The position numbers and the translations under genes are program-made. From a virus: DNA of 64,000 bases. Below the pieces are notes generated by a model, which saw only the letters and a list, made by a program, of their open reading frames with translations, was not told the DNA's origin and did not search any database. This document shows positions 27,040 through 35,658 of this stretch, one piece after another (position 1 is the first letter of the stretch; each line of letters opens with the position of its first letter). The DNA lies in IMG/VR virus record IMGVR_UViG_3300028840_006257, positions 124,001 to 188,000 of that record; one strand, 5' to 3'.

Positions 27040-28713
27040 ATGCCCAGGACACCCGTGGAGGTCGCGACGGGAAACGACCTGCGCCGGAGGATGCTCGACG
27101 GAGTCGCGGAGATGGTCCGGGCGGTCGCGGCGACTTACGGCCCGTGCGGCCGTACGGTGATGCTCGACCGTCCCGGTGGCCTCCTCTCCACGAAGGACGG
27201 GGCGACCGTGGCGTGGGAGATCGAGCCCGCCGACCCGGCGCGGCGCCTCGGGACCCGCGTCGTGCAGGAGGCGTGTGCCGAGGTTGACCGTGCCTGCGGA
27301 GACGGCACGACGACGACGGCCATCCTCGTTCATGCCATCCTCGAGGAGAGCTTCCGGTGGGTGGCTGCGGGCGCGCATCCGGTCCTCCTCGCGAACGACC
27401 TCCGGGTGCTGGCCGAGAACATGGTGAGGTGCGACCTCTTCGACGTCGCGTGTCCCGAGCCCGTGGAGGACGAGGCCCAGATGCGGGAGATCGCTCTCGC
27501 GGCCTGCGACGCGGACGCGGAGCTGGCCGACGCGGTCGTTGACGCCCTCGGTCGAGCGGGCTCCGAGGGCATGGTGATCATCGAGCAGGGAAGGGGGCGT
27601 GGAGTCGAGGTCGAGCACAGGCGCGGCACGGAGCTCGACCGGGGATGGGAGAGCAGCGACCTAGCTGGCCCCGACGGATCCCCCAGGCTCCTCGAGGTCC
27701 CCCTCGTCGCTCTGGTCGACGGCGTGCTCGACTCGCTCGAAGACGTCCGCACGCTGCTTGAGGAGGCGACCCAGTTTCCCCACCCCCTCCTCATCGCGTC
27801 GCGCGGGTGCTTCGGGCCGGCACTCCAGACCGTCGTGACGAATGATCGCAGGTTGATGCGCTCGGACGGGGGGACGTTCGAGGTCGTCGCCGTCAGGATT
27901 CCCGGACACGAGGGGGGCGCGCGTGACCTCCTCGAGGACGTCGCGGCGCTGGCGGGCGCGACCGTGGTCGACCCGAGCGTGACCTCGCCGGGCGCGTTCC
28001 GGTCGGAGATGTTCGGCTCGGTCCAGACGGCCACCGTGCGGGCCGAGAGCACCACGCTGATTGCCTTCGAGGACAGGTTCCCGCTGATCGAAGCGCGCGT
28101 CGAGCAGCTGCGTCGCGCCGAAGGCGAGGCGGTGCACACTCATGACGCCGAGGAGATCCGCACCAGGATCGCGAAAATCACGGACGGGCTCTGCGTGATG
28201 AGAGTGGGAGGATCGACCGACGCGGAGATTCGTGAAAAGAGAGGACGAGTCGAGGACGCGCTGAGCGCCGTGCGTCTCGCGGTCGAGCGCGGCGTCGTTC
28301 CGGGCGCCGGAGTCGCGTACCTGGCGCTGGGCGAGTTCTTCGCGGGGGCGCTTCGGTTGTCGGAGACGACGGCAGCGCATGGACGCCCTGACCTGAGCGT
28401 GGCGGGTCTCGGGGCGAAGGTGCTCGCCAGGGCGCTCAGGGAACCCCTCAGGAGGCTGGCCCGAAACGCGGGTCACGAACCCTCGGTCGTCGAGCGACGC
28501 GTCCTGAGGGCGTCTGAGGAGCCTGGGATGTCTCCGTGTCCCTCCTGGGAGGCGGGATGGGACGCGACGACCGACGAGATCCGAGATTTGCGCCGCGCAC
28601 CGGCTCTCCGAGACCCTCTCGGCGTGGTCGAGTGCGCCGTGCTCACCGCGATCTCCGCCGCCTCGACGCTGCTCACGGCGGAGGTCGCGCTCACCCGGAA
28701 GGAACGATCATGA
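27040..28713 (+). CDS. Phage-encoded GroEL-like group I chaperonin (HSP60 family)
   Basis: 557 residues from ATG 27040, close to cellular GroEL length (~545). GroEL landmarks are conserved and nearly in register: TYGPCGRTVMLD (residues 32-43), the ATPase Asp in STKDGATVAWEIE (D53, GroEL D52), AGDGTTT-type CGDGTTTTAI (D88, GroEL D87), and RGRVEDALSAV followed by GVVPGAGVAYLAL (D406, GroEL D398). The C-terminal DPLGVVECAVLTA matches the equatorial domain. It lacks the Gly-Met tail of GroEL, ending KERS, and the apical domain is divergent. Together with host or self folding it may assist folding of the giant virion proteins. No GroES gene is visible in this window. An alternative start at 27001 would add 13 residues unlike GroEL. 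Confidence 0.9.
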   Translation: MPRTPVEVATGNDLRRRMLDGVAEMVRAVAATYGPCGRTVMLDRPGGLLSTKDGATVAWEIEPADPARRLGTRVVQEACAEVDRACGDGTTTTAILVHAILEESFRWVAAGAHPVLLANDLRVLAENMVRCDLFDVACPEPVEDEAQMREIALAACDADAELADAVVDALGRAGSEGMVIIEQGRGRGVEVEHRRGTELDRGWESSDLAGPDGSPRLLEVPLVALVDGVLDSLEDVRTLLEEATQFPHPLLIASRGCFGPALQTVVTNDRRLMRSDGGTFEVVAVRIPGHEGGARDLLEDVAALAGATVVDPSVTSPGAFRSEMFGSVQTATVRAESTTLIAFEDRFPLIEARVEQLRRAEGEAVHTHDAEEIRTRIAKITDGLCVMRVGGSTDAEIREKRGRVEDALSAVRLAVERGVVPGAGVAYLALGEFFAGALRLSETTAAHGRPDLSVAGLGAKVLARALREPLRRLARNAGHEPSVVERRVLRASEEPGMSPCPSWEAGWDATTDEIRDLRRAPALRDPLGVVECAVLTAISAASTLLTAEVALTRKERS

Positions 28714-29534
28714 CGACGACTCTCGTACAGCACAGAGCTGGGGCGTTCACCCCTGACTTGGCGGCCGCCCTCCGACAACTCGAGCACCGCGTCAGCGCGT
28801 TGAAGGCTCGAGTCAAGATCGAGGGCCGCTCTCCGGCCAAGATGGCGTGGGACGACGTGCGCCAGGATCCGGGTCCCACAGGACTCGCGCCCGAGTGGTC
28901 TGCCGTGCCCACGGGCCGGGAGGTCCGTCTCCAGATCCAGATTCTTGAAGAGGAGGACGACGAACCGTCCGTGTCGAGGAGCGAGCGCGAGCTCGCGATG
29001 CTCTGGGGACTGGCGGTCCCACTAGGCCTCACGCCGTTCAGTCGCTACCCGCTGCCTGGACCCCACGAGTCCGTGTTCCATTTCGTCGGACCGTGGGCAT
29101 CCATGATGGACCAGCTTCTTGGAGCTGGTCGCGGCGAGGTCGCGTGGCCGAGTTTCTGCTGCGCCGCGCAGATCGACGTCGGTCGGTGGGAGGGAGGACG
29201 CACGATGGAGCGGCTCGTGCAGGCGCACCTTCACCGGCTCGGCTACAACGTGGGTCCCCTCGACGGGATCGTCGGCAACAAGACGCAGGGAGCCCTGAGA
29301 GCCGCGAACCTCCACTCCAAGTCGATGACCGAGGTGGCCGAGCACATCGTGAATCTTTCGCCCGAGGTTCCGAGGGAGTTCGAACCCGCCGTGCAGGGGC
29401 GTCTTGAGCTCCCCGACGCTAGTTTCTCTATTCACCCCTATGGACAGGTGCGCGCGTCGCGAACCATCCGAGGGGCCGATCTTCACATCACGGGTCCCGG
29501 TCGCGTCGTGGTCGACATCCGGGAACCGACGTGA
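28710..29534 (+). CDS. Peptidoglycan-binding-domain protein, possible endolysin (274 aa)
   Basis: The ATG at 28710 overlaps the chaperonin stop (ATGA). Residues ~165-205 form a PG_binding_1-type module (VQAHLHRLGYNVGPLDGIVG then NKTQGALRAAN). Upstream, residues ~90-150 include ELAMLWGLAVPLGLTPFSRY and HESVFHFVGPW, a His-rich segment that recalls the C-terminal part of M15-type peptidase domains, although the full metal-binding set is not evident. The N-terminal ~80 residues are helical. This could be a lysis enzyme, or a virion protein that binds the cell wall during entry. The catalytic assignment is tentative. Confidence 0.55.
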   Translation: MTTTLVQHRAGAFTPDLAAALRQLEHRVSALKARVKIEGRSPAKMAWDDVRQDPGPTGLAPEWSAVPTGREVRLQIQILEEEDDEPSVSRSERELAMLWGLAVPLGLTPFSRYPLPGPHESVFHFVGPWASMMDQLLGAGRGEVAWPSFCCAAQIDVGRWEGGRTMERLVQAHLHRLGYNVGPLDGIVGNKTQGALRAANLHSKSMTEVAEHIVNLSPEVPREFEPAVQGRLELPDASFSIHPYGQVRASRTIRGADLHITGPGRVVVDIREPT

Positions 29535-30190
29535 TGCTCTCAGCCGCCACCCCGAGCCACCAGCGAGTCGCCTGGGCGTGGCTCGAGAAGCTCGTGAGTC
29601 AGCCGCCCCCGCGAGCACCGAGTCCACCGCCTGCGCTCAAGATGACGGCCCGGGAGCGCGAGAGACTCCTCGAGAGTGCCTACGAGAGCATCAAGCAGGA
29701 GCTCATCGCGGCCGTCAAGCAGGAGATCCCGAAGCTCGAGCGGGCTCAGGGGCAGATCGCCGGGCGGCATGGCATCGATCCACTGTTTCTCGACTGGTTC
29801 ATCGTCAACGGCAAGCACTGGCCACCGATGTCGCCGAGGCAACGTCGCGCGCTCCGGGCTTTGCAGAGCACGAACATCTGGTTCGGCGCGCTGCCCGACA
29901 CGTGGCGCAACATGGTCGTGCCCGAACTCGACCAGATGCGCGAGCGCGACCAGGCGTTGCGCGAGCTCGCGGACTGGTTCGTGAAAAACAGCCTCGCCAC
30001 GATCGAACGCAAGTACGTGAACGCGATCTGGAAGCACTCGCGCGACCTCGTCCGGGCGTTTCGCGGAGGCGGTGCTCCGACCGACCCGAAGGCGTCGCTG
30101 CTGCTCATGAGGGAGTTCAAGAAACGCCTCGTCGGAGACAGATTTCAGCTTCAGCCGTCGGTCCAGAAGATCGTCGATCTCTTCGACTAG
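29534..30190 (+). CDS. Helical protein of unknown function (218 aa)
   Basis: ATG at 29534 overlaps the previous stop (TGATG); a GTG at 29531 would add one residue. After a Pro-rich linker (residues ~22-36) the protein is almost entirely helical and charged: ARERERLLESAYESIKQELI, MSPRQRRALRALQS, QALRELADWFVKNSLATIER. No catalytic motif, Cys cluster or membrane segment is visible. Coupled translation places it with the peptidoglycan-binding protein. Not recognised. Confidence 0.5.
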   Translation: MLSAATPSHQRVAWAWLEKLVSQPPPRAPSPPPALKMTARERERLLESAYESIKQELIAAVKQEIPKLERAQGQIAGRHGIDPLFLDWFIVNGKHWPPMSPRQRRALRALQSTNIWFGALPDTWRNMVVPELDQMRERDQALRELADWFVKNSLATIERKYVNAIWKHSRDLVRAFRGGGAPTDPKASLLLMREFKKRLVGDRFQLQPSVQKIVDLFD

Positions 30191-30208
30191 CACCCTCGCG
30201 GGGATGCG

Positions 30209-30214
30209 TATAAC
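30209..30214 (+). promoter_or_regulatory. Possible -10 element directly before the helicase start
   Basis: TATAAC six bases before the ATG at 30221. A transcript initiated from it would begin at or next to the start codon, so it would be leaderless. There is no clear Shine-Dalgarno and no -35 hexamer at 16-18 bases. Confidence 0.3.
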
Positions 30215-30220
30215 GGTGGC

Positions 30221-33200
30221 ATGGACGCACGCCTCAAGTCCGCGCACGCGAAGCTCCGAGAGCTGCGCGAACGTACCGACCTGTCGCTCAGGCCGACGCC
30301 GCTGCTGAAGCAGACGTTCACGGACTTCGACGGCGAGGAGAAGCCGCTCAGGATCCGCTACTACCAGGTGCAGGGCATCCTGCACCTCGTGGCGATGAAC
30401 AGGTTCCTCCTGGGCGACGACACGGGGTTGGGCAAATGCGTCGTCGGTGACACGTTGGTGAAGACGGATCGCGGTCTCGTCCCGATTCGCGATCTGAATC
30501 CCGGCGTAGAGGAACCGGACTCCTTCGCCGCGTTGGAGGGGGTGCGTTTTCAGGTCGGAGTTTCCGAGGTTCAGGGGCGGTATTTCTACTACGGCGGCGA
30601 GAAGCCGACCGTCAGACTCCGTACCCGCTCGGGCTACGAGCTGGAAGGGTCACAGATTCATCCTGTCATGGTGCGTCGCGACGGCACGGACCAGTGGGTC
30701 CGGCTGCGAGACCTTCGGGAGGGTGACTTCGTTGCGGTGGAGCGTACCGACGACTTCTCGGTGTGTGAAGGACGGCCGGAGCCTGCTCTTCCGGGGCCTG
30801 GTTCGGGCGCCCCGCACGAACGCAGGCACAGGATCCCTTCCAAGATGTCGCCTGACCTCGCCCGGTTCCTCGGTTATCTCATCGGGGAGGGGTGGTTCCG
30901 ACGACACGACTTCTTTACGCTCAGCCAGCATCGCGAAGTGAACCCTGAAGTCTACGGGGACATGGAGGAGCTGGGACGTGTGTTGTTCGACGTGAAGATG
31001 CAGCCGGCCGAGGACGGGTTCACCATCGCGAGCACACAGATCGTTCGGTTCCTGCGCGGGATCGGCTGCGACCCGAGTCTGGCGCCGGACAAGGAGGTGC
31101 CATGGTCGGTGCTTCAGGCATCTCCCGCGTCCATGCGAGAGTTTCTTCGGGGATTCGTGGATAGCGAAGGGTCGGCCAGCGAGTTGGGGATTGAAGTGAG
31201 TTCGTCCTCGGAGAAACTTCTTCGCCAAGTCCAGGTCATGTTGCTGTCCTTTGGAGTTGTCTCGCAACGCAATCCGAAGCTGATCGAAGGGCGTGACCGC
31301 GTCTACTGGAGACTCCAGATCCAGGGCGATGACGCACGCATTTTTTCTCGACGCATCGGCCTGGTGTCTTCCCGCAAGACCGCGGCGCTCCGGCCGCTGC
31401 TGGAACAGGACTCAAATCCGAACTATGACGTGGTGCCAGATGCGTCAGCAGAGATCGAGGACCTGCGTGCTGAGGTCTATGCCCGAGCGGGGCGCCACGG
31501 TTATAAAGGCGTAGGAATGACGGAGCGCTGGGGTTCGGCGTTTTACAACACGCTCGGTCATGTAAGGGCTGGGCGTCGGAATCCCACCTACCAGTACCTC
31601 AGGCGCTTCCTTGAGATCGCTCGTGAGGTTGGGATCTCCGAGTTGAATCCTGCGTACGCACGCGTCCAGGCCCTTGTGCGGCGCAAGTGGTTTTACGACC
31701 CTGTGGATGCCTTGGAGGACGGGTGGGCAGAGGTCTATGACGTTGAGGTCGATGATCCTCGGCATGCGTTCATCGGGAACGGCCTCGTCAACCACAACAC
31801 GCTCATGGGCATCGCCTCCCTCTGCTACATCTGGGCGAAGGCGCCGGAGACGAAGGCCGTCATCTTGACGAACAAGTCGCTGGTCCAGCAGTGGGCCGGG
31901 GAGTTCGACAAGTTCTGCGCGCCGGGCGAGATCAACGTCATCGTGTGCACCGGGGTTCCGGCAAAACGGCGGAAGATCTACCAGGAGTTCGAGGCGTCGA
32001 CGGGGCCGACCGTGCTCGTGATGGGCTACGCGACGGCGCGCCGCGACATCCGGCAGATCCAGGAGTGGTCCGGGCACGTGCTGATCACGGACGAGTGTTT
32101 CCAGTATCACACTCCCATTCTCCTGGCAGACGGTACTCAGGAGTTGATCGGGCGTCTGGTGACCCGAAAAACACCTGCCGAGGTTCTGTCGTGGAACGCC
32201 GAAACCGGGGAGATAGAGCCCCGACGGATCGTGGGGTGGTATCGAAAACCGATGCCGGGGATTCACGGGCGTTCTCCGAGCAAGCGAACGGCCGCCATGC
32301 TGAAGCTGGAGTTCAGGTGGGGGGGCAACCTCTTGAGCACGCCAGACCATGAGTTCTATCGCATGGATGGGACGAAGGTTCGGGCTCGTGACCTCGGGTC
32401 GGGGGACCGCATCGTTCACTTCGATCGGAACATTCCTTCGCCGGACCAGATGCAGGTCCTTCTCGGAGGGCTTCTGGGAGACTCTTCTGTTTCACACCCA
32501 CGAAAAACATGGGCCGTCGCGTTCGGGCACGGGACGGCTCAGAAGGCGTACCTTGAGTTTAAGCGGGACGTGCTTATGAGTTTGGGAGTTTCGGAGGTCA
32601 CGGAGACCCGAAGTGGCTACGCCAGGAGCAAAAAAATCTGGCGCTTTCGCATGAAGGCCAACGAGGAGTTCACCCGCGTCGCGCAGGACGACTGTGGCTT
32701 GCTTGTTCCGTACAGCGGGCCGCGTACGGATCGAAGGTACAGGAAACGAATCACGCACGAGTGGTTGAACCGGATAGGTCCTCTTGGGCTGGCGATCTGG
32801 TATGCCGATGACGGAAGCCTGACTCAGTACCGTAGAAAGGACGGCTCGAAGGGGTACCAGGTTCGCATCAGCACAGACGACTTCACACAGTCAGAGGCTG
32901 GCATGTTGGCGGGTTGGCTTTACTGGGTGTGGGGGATCAAGGCCGAACCCAAGATTGAATACCGCAAGTCAGGAGGAAAGAGGAAACGCCGACGCCTGCC
33001 GTACCCTCATCTGTTCCTTGGGGATGAGGCGGCTCGTTCCTTTTTTGAACTTCTTCCGGGCGCTTTCCCGGGGGTTCAGGCCAAGTTTCCAGACGGCATG
33101 CGGGTCCTTCGACCCCAGGATCTGGATCTGTTGTCGCAGACACAACTTCGGGACGACAGGCTAGTCCGTCGGTCTCGATGGAAAACCACGAAGCCAGCCG

Positions 33201-34369
33201 AACGGTACGTTTACGACCTTGAGGTCGAAGGAAATCACAACTACTTCGCCAACGGCACCCTCGTTTCCAATTGCAGCGCGTACAAGAACCCGAGCACCCA
33301 GACCTACCAGGTGGTTCGGCATCTCGGCCATCCTGAGCGCGCGGCCCGACACTGGGGGCTCACGGCCACGCTGATCAAGAACAACCTCATCGAGGGCTTC
33401 GGCATCTACTCGCTGCTCGTTCCCGGCCTGTTCCCGTCGTCCAAGAACAGGTTCATGAACGAGTACTGCCTGACGCGTCTTCAGCCCATCCCGAACAGCA
33501 GGCGTCAGATCCCGGTCATCGTCGGCTACCGGCCCGACCAGATCGCCCGGTTCCGCGAGAAGATCGATCCGTACTTCCTCTCGAGGGCGAAGTTCGACGT
33601 GGCCAAGGAGCTGCCCGTGCTGACCATGCGGGAGCACAAGGTCGGCATGACGCGCGAGCAGGAGGACAAGTATCGCGAGGCCCTCTCCGGGTTGCTGGAG
33701 ATCGACAAGACGGGGGAGGAGAAGGAGATGACGAAGCTGACGGCGCTCACGTACTGTCAGGAGATCGTCGACCATCCCGAGCTCGTGGACTGCGAGGGCG
33801 ACAGCGAGAAGATGGACGCGCTGTTCACCATGCTGACCGAGGGAGACTTCGCGGACGAGAAGGTGATCGTGTTCAGCCGGTTCAGGAAGATGGTGGACAA
33901 GCTGGAGGCCGTCGCCAAGTCCAAGAGGTACGGGTTGAGCACCGTCCGCGTGACGGGCAAGGAGGAGGAGGACGAGCGCCAGGAGGCCATGCGGCGGTTC
34001 CAGGACCCGAACGACGCCGCCCGGATCTGCTGGATCACGACCGCCGCGAAGGAGGGCGTCAACCTCCAGGCGGCGAAGGTCCTCATCTTCTACGACTCCC
34101 CCTGGTCGGCGGGCGATTTCCTGCAGGTTCTCGGCAGGATGATTCGAATCGGCTCGCTGCACGACAGGTGCTACGCGGTACACCTGGTCGCGCGGGGGAC
34201 GATCGACGTGCACGTGATGGCCGTCCTGCGCAAGAAGATGAAGCTGATAGAGCAGGTCATGGGGAGGCGCCTCAAGGGCGATGACATGAGCGACGTCGTG
34301 GTAGCCTCCCAGGACAGCATCGACGACCTGTTCGCGGCGATGAGCCGGGACGCGAGGAGGGCGGTGTGA
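30221..34369 (+). CDS. SNF2-type (SF2) DNA helicase/ATPase interrupted by two inteins
   Basis: 1382 codons; removing two in-frame inteins (454 and 392 aa) leaves a 536-residue SF2 helicase. Extein motifs: Q-like YYQVQGILHL, Walker A GDDTGLGK|T (residues 65-72, then T527), motif Ia AVILTNKSLVQQW, Walker B VLITDE|C (ending at residue 625), motif III-like HWGLTAT, motif V TTAAKEGVNLQ, motif VI QVLGRMIRIGS. This is the SNF2-like phage helicase pattern: an ATP-driven DNA translocase in replication, recombination or repair. Intein 1 splits Walker A between K and T; intein 2 splits Walker B after D-E. The protein is therefore inactive as an ATPase until both splice. The stop overlaps the methyltransferase start (GTGTGA). 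Confidence 0.92.
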   Translation: MDARLKSAHAKLRELRERTDLSLRPTPLLKQTFTDFDGEEKPLRIRYYQVQGILHLVAMNRFLLGDDTGLGKCVVGDTLVKTDRGLVPIRDLNPGVEEPDSFAALEGVRFQVGVSEVQGRYFYYGGEKPTVRLRTRSGYELEGSQIHPVMVRRDGTDQWVRLRDLREGDFVAVERTDDFSVCEGRPEPALPGPGSGAPHERRHRIPSKMSPDLARFLGYLIGEGWFRRHDFFTLSQHREVNPEVYGDMEELGRVLFDVKMQPAEDGFTIASTQIVRFLRGIGCDPSLAPDKEVPWSVLQASPASMREFLRGFVDSEGSASELGIEVSSSSEKLLRQVQVMLLSFGVVSQRNPKLIEGRDRVYWRLQIQGDDARIFSRRIGLVSSRKTAALRPLLEQDSNPNYDVVPDASAEIEDLRAEVYARAGRHGYKGVGMTERWGSAFYNTLGHVRAGRRNPTYQYLRRFLEIAREVGISELNPAYARVQALVRRKWFYDPVDALEDGWAEVYDVEVDDPRHAFIGNGLVNHNTLMGIASLCYIWAKAPETKAVILTNKSLVQQWAGEFDKFCAPGEINVIVCTGVPAKRRKIYQEFEASTGPTVLVMGYATARRDIRQIQEWSGHVLITDECFQYHTPILLADGTQELIGRLVTRKTPAEVLSWNAETGEIEPRRIVGWYRKPMPGIHGRSPSKRTAAMLKLEFRWGGNLLSTPDHEFYRMDGTKVRARDLGSGDRIVHFDRNIPSPDQMQVLLGGLLGDSSVSHPRKTWAVAFGHGTAQKAYLEFKRDVLMSLGVSEVTETRSGYARSKKIWRFRMKANEEFTRVAQDDCGLLVPYSGPRTDRRYRKRITHEWLNRIGPLGLAIWYADDGSLTQYRRKDGSKGYQVRISTDDFTQSEAGMLAGWLYWVWGIKAEPKIEYRKSGGKRKRRRLPYPHLFLGDEAARSFFELLPGAFPGVQAKFPDGMRVLRPQDLDLLSQTQLRDDRLVRRSRWKTTKPAERYVYDLEVEGNHNYFANGTLVSNCSAYKNPSTQTYQVVRHLGHPERAARHWGLTATLIKNNLIEGFGIYSLLVPGLFPSSKNRFMNEYCLTRLQPIPNSRRQIPVIVGYRPDQIARFREKIDPYFLSRAKFDVAKELPVLTMREHKVGMTREQEDKYREALSGLLEIDKTGEEKEMTKLTALTYCQEIVDHPELVDCEGDSEKMDALFTMLTEGDFADEKVIVFSRFRKMVDKLEAVAKSKRYGLSTVRVTGKEEEDERQEAMRRFQDPNDAARICWITTAAKEGVNLQAAKVLIFYDSPWSAGDFLQVLGRMIRIGSLHDRCYAVHLVARGTIDVHVMAVLRKKMKLIEQVMGRRLKGDDMSDVVVASQDSIDDLFAAMSRDARRAV
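30437..31798 (+). mobile_element. Intein 1 of the helicase (Walker A site), with LAGLIDADG endonuclease
   Basis: 454 codons from Cys1 (CVVGDTLVKTDRGLVPIRDL) to the terminal His-Asn (FIGNGLVNHN), with Thr as +1 residue. Block B is visible as GSQIHPVMV. The two dodecapeptide motifs of a LAGLIDADG homing endonuclease are FLGYLIGEGW and FLRGFVDSEGS, each with its acidic residue. All splice-junction residues are canonical, so splicing is expected. Confidence 0.95.
32096..33271 (+). mobile_element. Intein 2 of the helicase (Walker B site), with LAGLIDADG endonuclease
   Basis: 392 codons from Cys1 (CFQYHTPILLADGTQELIG) to the terminal Asn (YFANGTLVSN), with Cys as +1 residue (C-S-A-Y-K-N-P of the helicase). 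Block B is LLSTPDHEFY. Endonuclease motifs are LLGGLLGDSS and LAIWYADDGS. The penultimate residue is Ser rather than the usual His, which in some inteins slows Asn cyclisation but is tolerated. Sequence is little like intein 1 outside the core blocks, so the two were probably acquired independently. Confidence 0.95.
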
Positions 34370-35658
34370 CGGTCGAACCCGCGGTGATCAGGCGTCCTCT
34401 GGGTGACCGGGCCCGGACGGCGATCCTCTACTACGGTGCGAGCTGTCTCGAGACCCTGCGCTGTCTGGCGGACGAGTCGGTCCACTGCTGCGTGACTTCT
34501 CCTCCTTACTGGGGGCTCCGGGACTACGGGACCGAGGAAGATCAGATTGGGCTCGAGGAGAGGCCGGAGAAGTACGTCGATAACCTGCTGAACGTGTTTC
34601 GTGAAGTCCGGCGCGTCCTCCGAGACGATGGAACCGTGTGGCTCAACCTCGGCGATTCGTACGCACGGGGGCGTACAGGACGGGATGATGCGGGACGCAC
34701 GGTGGCAAAGAAGGACGCCTGGAAGGACACGATGCCACACGAGCGCCGTGATCGTGGCATCCCTCAAGGCCTGAAGAACAAGGACCTCGTGGGCATCCCG
34801 TGGATGGTGGCGTTCGCCCTGAGGGCCGACGGGTGGTACCTCAGGTCGGACATCGTCTGGGCCAAGTCGATCAGCGGAGACACGCGGACGGGTACCTGCA
34901 TGCCCGAGTCGGTAACCGACAGGCCCACGCAGTCCAAGGAGTACGTCTTCCTCCTGTCGAAGTCCCCGACCTACTTCTTCGACATGGATGCGGTACGGGA
35001 ACCCCACACGATGCGCCCACAGGCGCGTCCATCGGGCCACAAGCGCGGGAGACCGGGACCCCTCTTGCCGGAGCACACCTGGTCTGGGACTGCTCGCAAC
35101 GGGCCCGGCATCGACGGCGACCTCTCCGGTCGCAATCTCCGGTCCGTCTGGCACCTGAACCCCAAGCCTTATCCGGGGGCCCACTTCGCAGTCTTTCCTC
35201 CGACGTTGCCCCGTCTCTGCATCCTCGCAGGCACGTCCGAACGGGGTTGTTGTCCCATGTGTGGGACGCCCTGGGTTCGGGAGGTCGAGCGCTCTTCCAT
35301 GAAGGTGCGGGAAGGCCCTGGACGAGCCGGCCTCATGGGTGCCTCGACTACCGCCACCTCGCGGACGGCCTGCACCGGGACCGTCACGGAAGCACCCGTT
35401 TATCGCATGCTAGGATGGCGCCCGACCTGCGGGTGTCCCGAGCACGAGCCGGTCCCGTGCGTCGTGCTCGACCCATTCTCCGGCAGCGGGACGACGGGGA
35501 TGGTCGCCCTCGATCACGGACGCAACATCGTGGGACTGGACCTGAACGGAGACTATCTCGAGCTCGCTAGGGCTCGGATCCTCGGTGAACCCGTGCCAGA
35601 TCCGCACGAGGAGGACGACCTCGGGATCTTGAATTTCCTGGGAGTAGAAGATCCGTGA
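34366..35658 (+). CDS. DNA methyltransferase (N4-cytosine/N6-adenine type), complete
   Basis: 430 residues, GTG start overlapping the helicase stop. Catalytic motif IV is TSPPYWGLRDYG (~residue 45), followed by VFREVRRVLRDDGTVWLNLG. The AdoMet-binding motif I is near the C-terminus, LDPFSGSGTTG (~residue 369), with GLDLNGDYLELA after it. This motif order (IV before I) is that of beta-class DNA methyltransferases. A Cys pair (CCPMCGTPW, and CGCPEHEPVPC later) adds a zinc-finger-like insertion common in phage members of the family. It likely protects phage DNA from host restriction or marks it. The target base cannot be told from motif SPPY alone. Confidence 0.88.
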   Translation: MTVEPAVIRRPLGDRARTAILYYGASCLETLRCLADESVHCCVTSPPYWGLRDYGTEEDQIGLEERPEKYVDNLLNVFREVRRVLRDDGTVWLNLGDSYARGRTGRDDAGRTVAKKDAWKDTMPHERRDRGIPQGLKNKDLVGIPWMVAFALRADGWYLRSDIVWAKSISGDTRTGTCMPESVTDRPTQSKEYVFLLSKSPTYFFDMDAVREPHTMRPQARPSGHKRGRPGPLLPEHTWSGTARNGPGIDGDLSGRNLRSVWHLNPKPYPGAHFAVFPPTLPRLCILAGTSERGCCPMCGTPWVREVERSSMKVREGPGRAGLMGASTTATSRTACTGTVTEAPVYRMLGWRPTCGCPEHEPVPCVVLDPFSGSGTTGMVALDHGRNIVGLDLNGDYLELARARILGEPVPDPHEEDDLGILNFLGVEDP

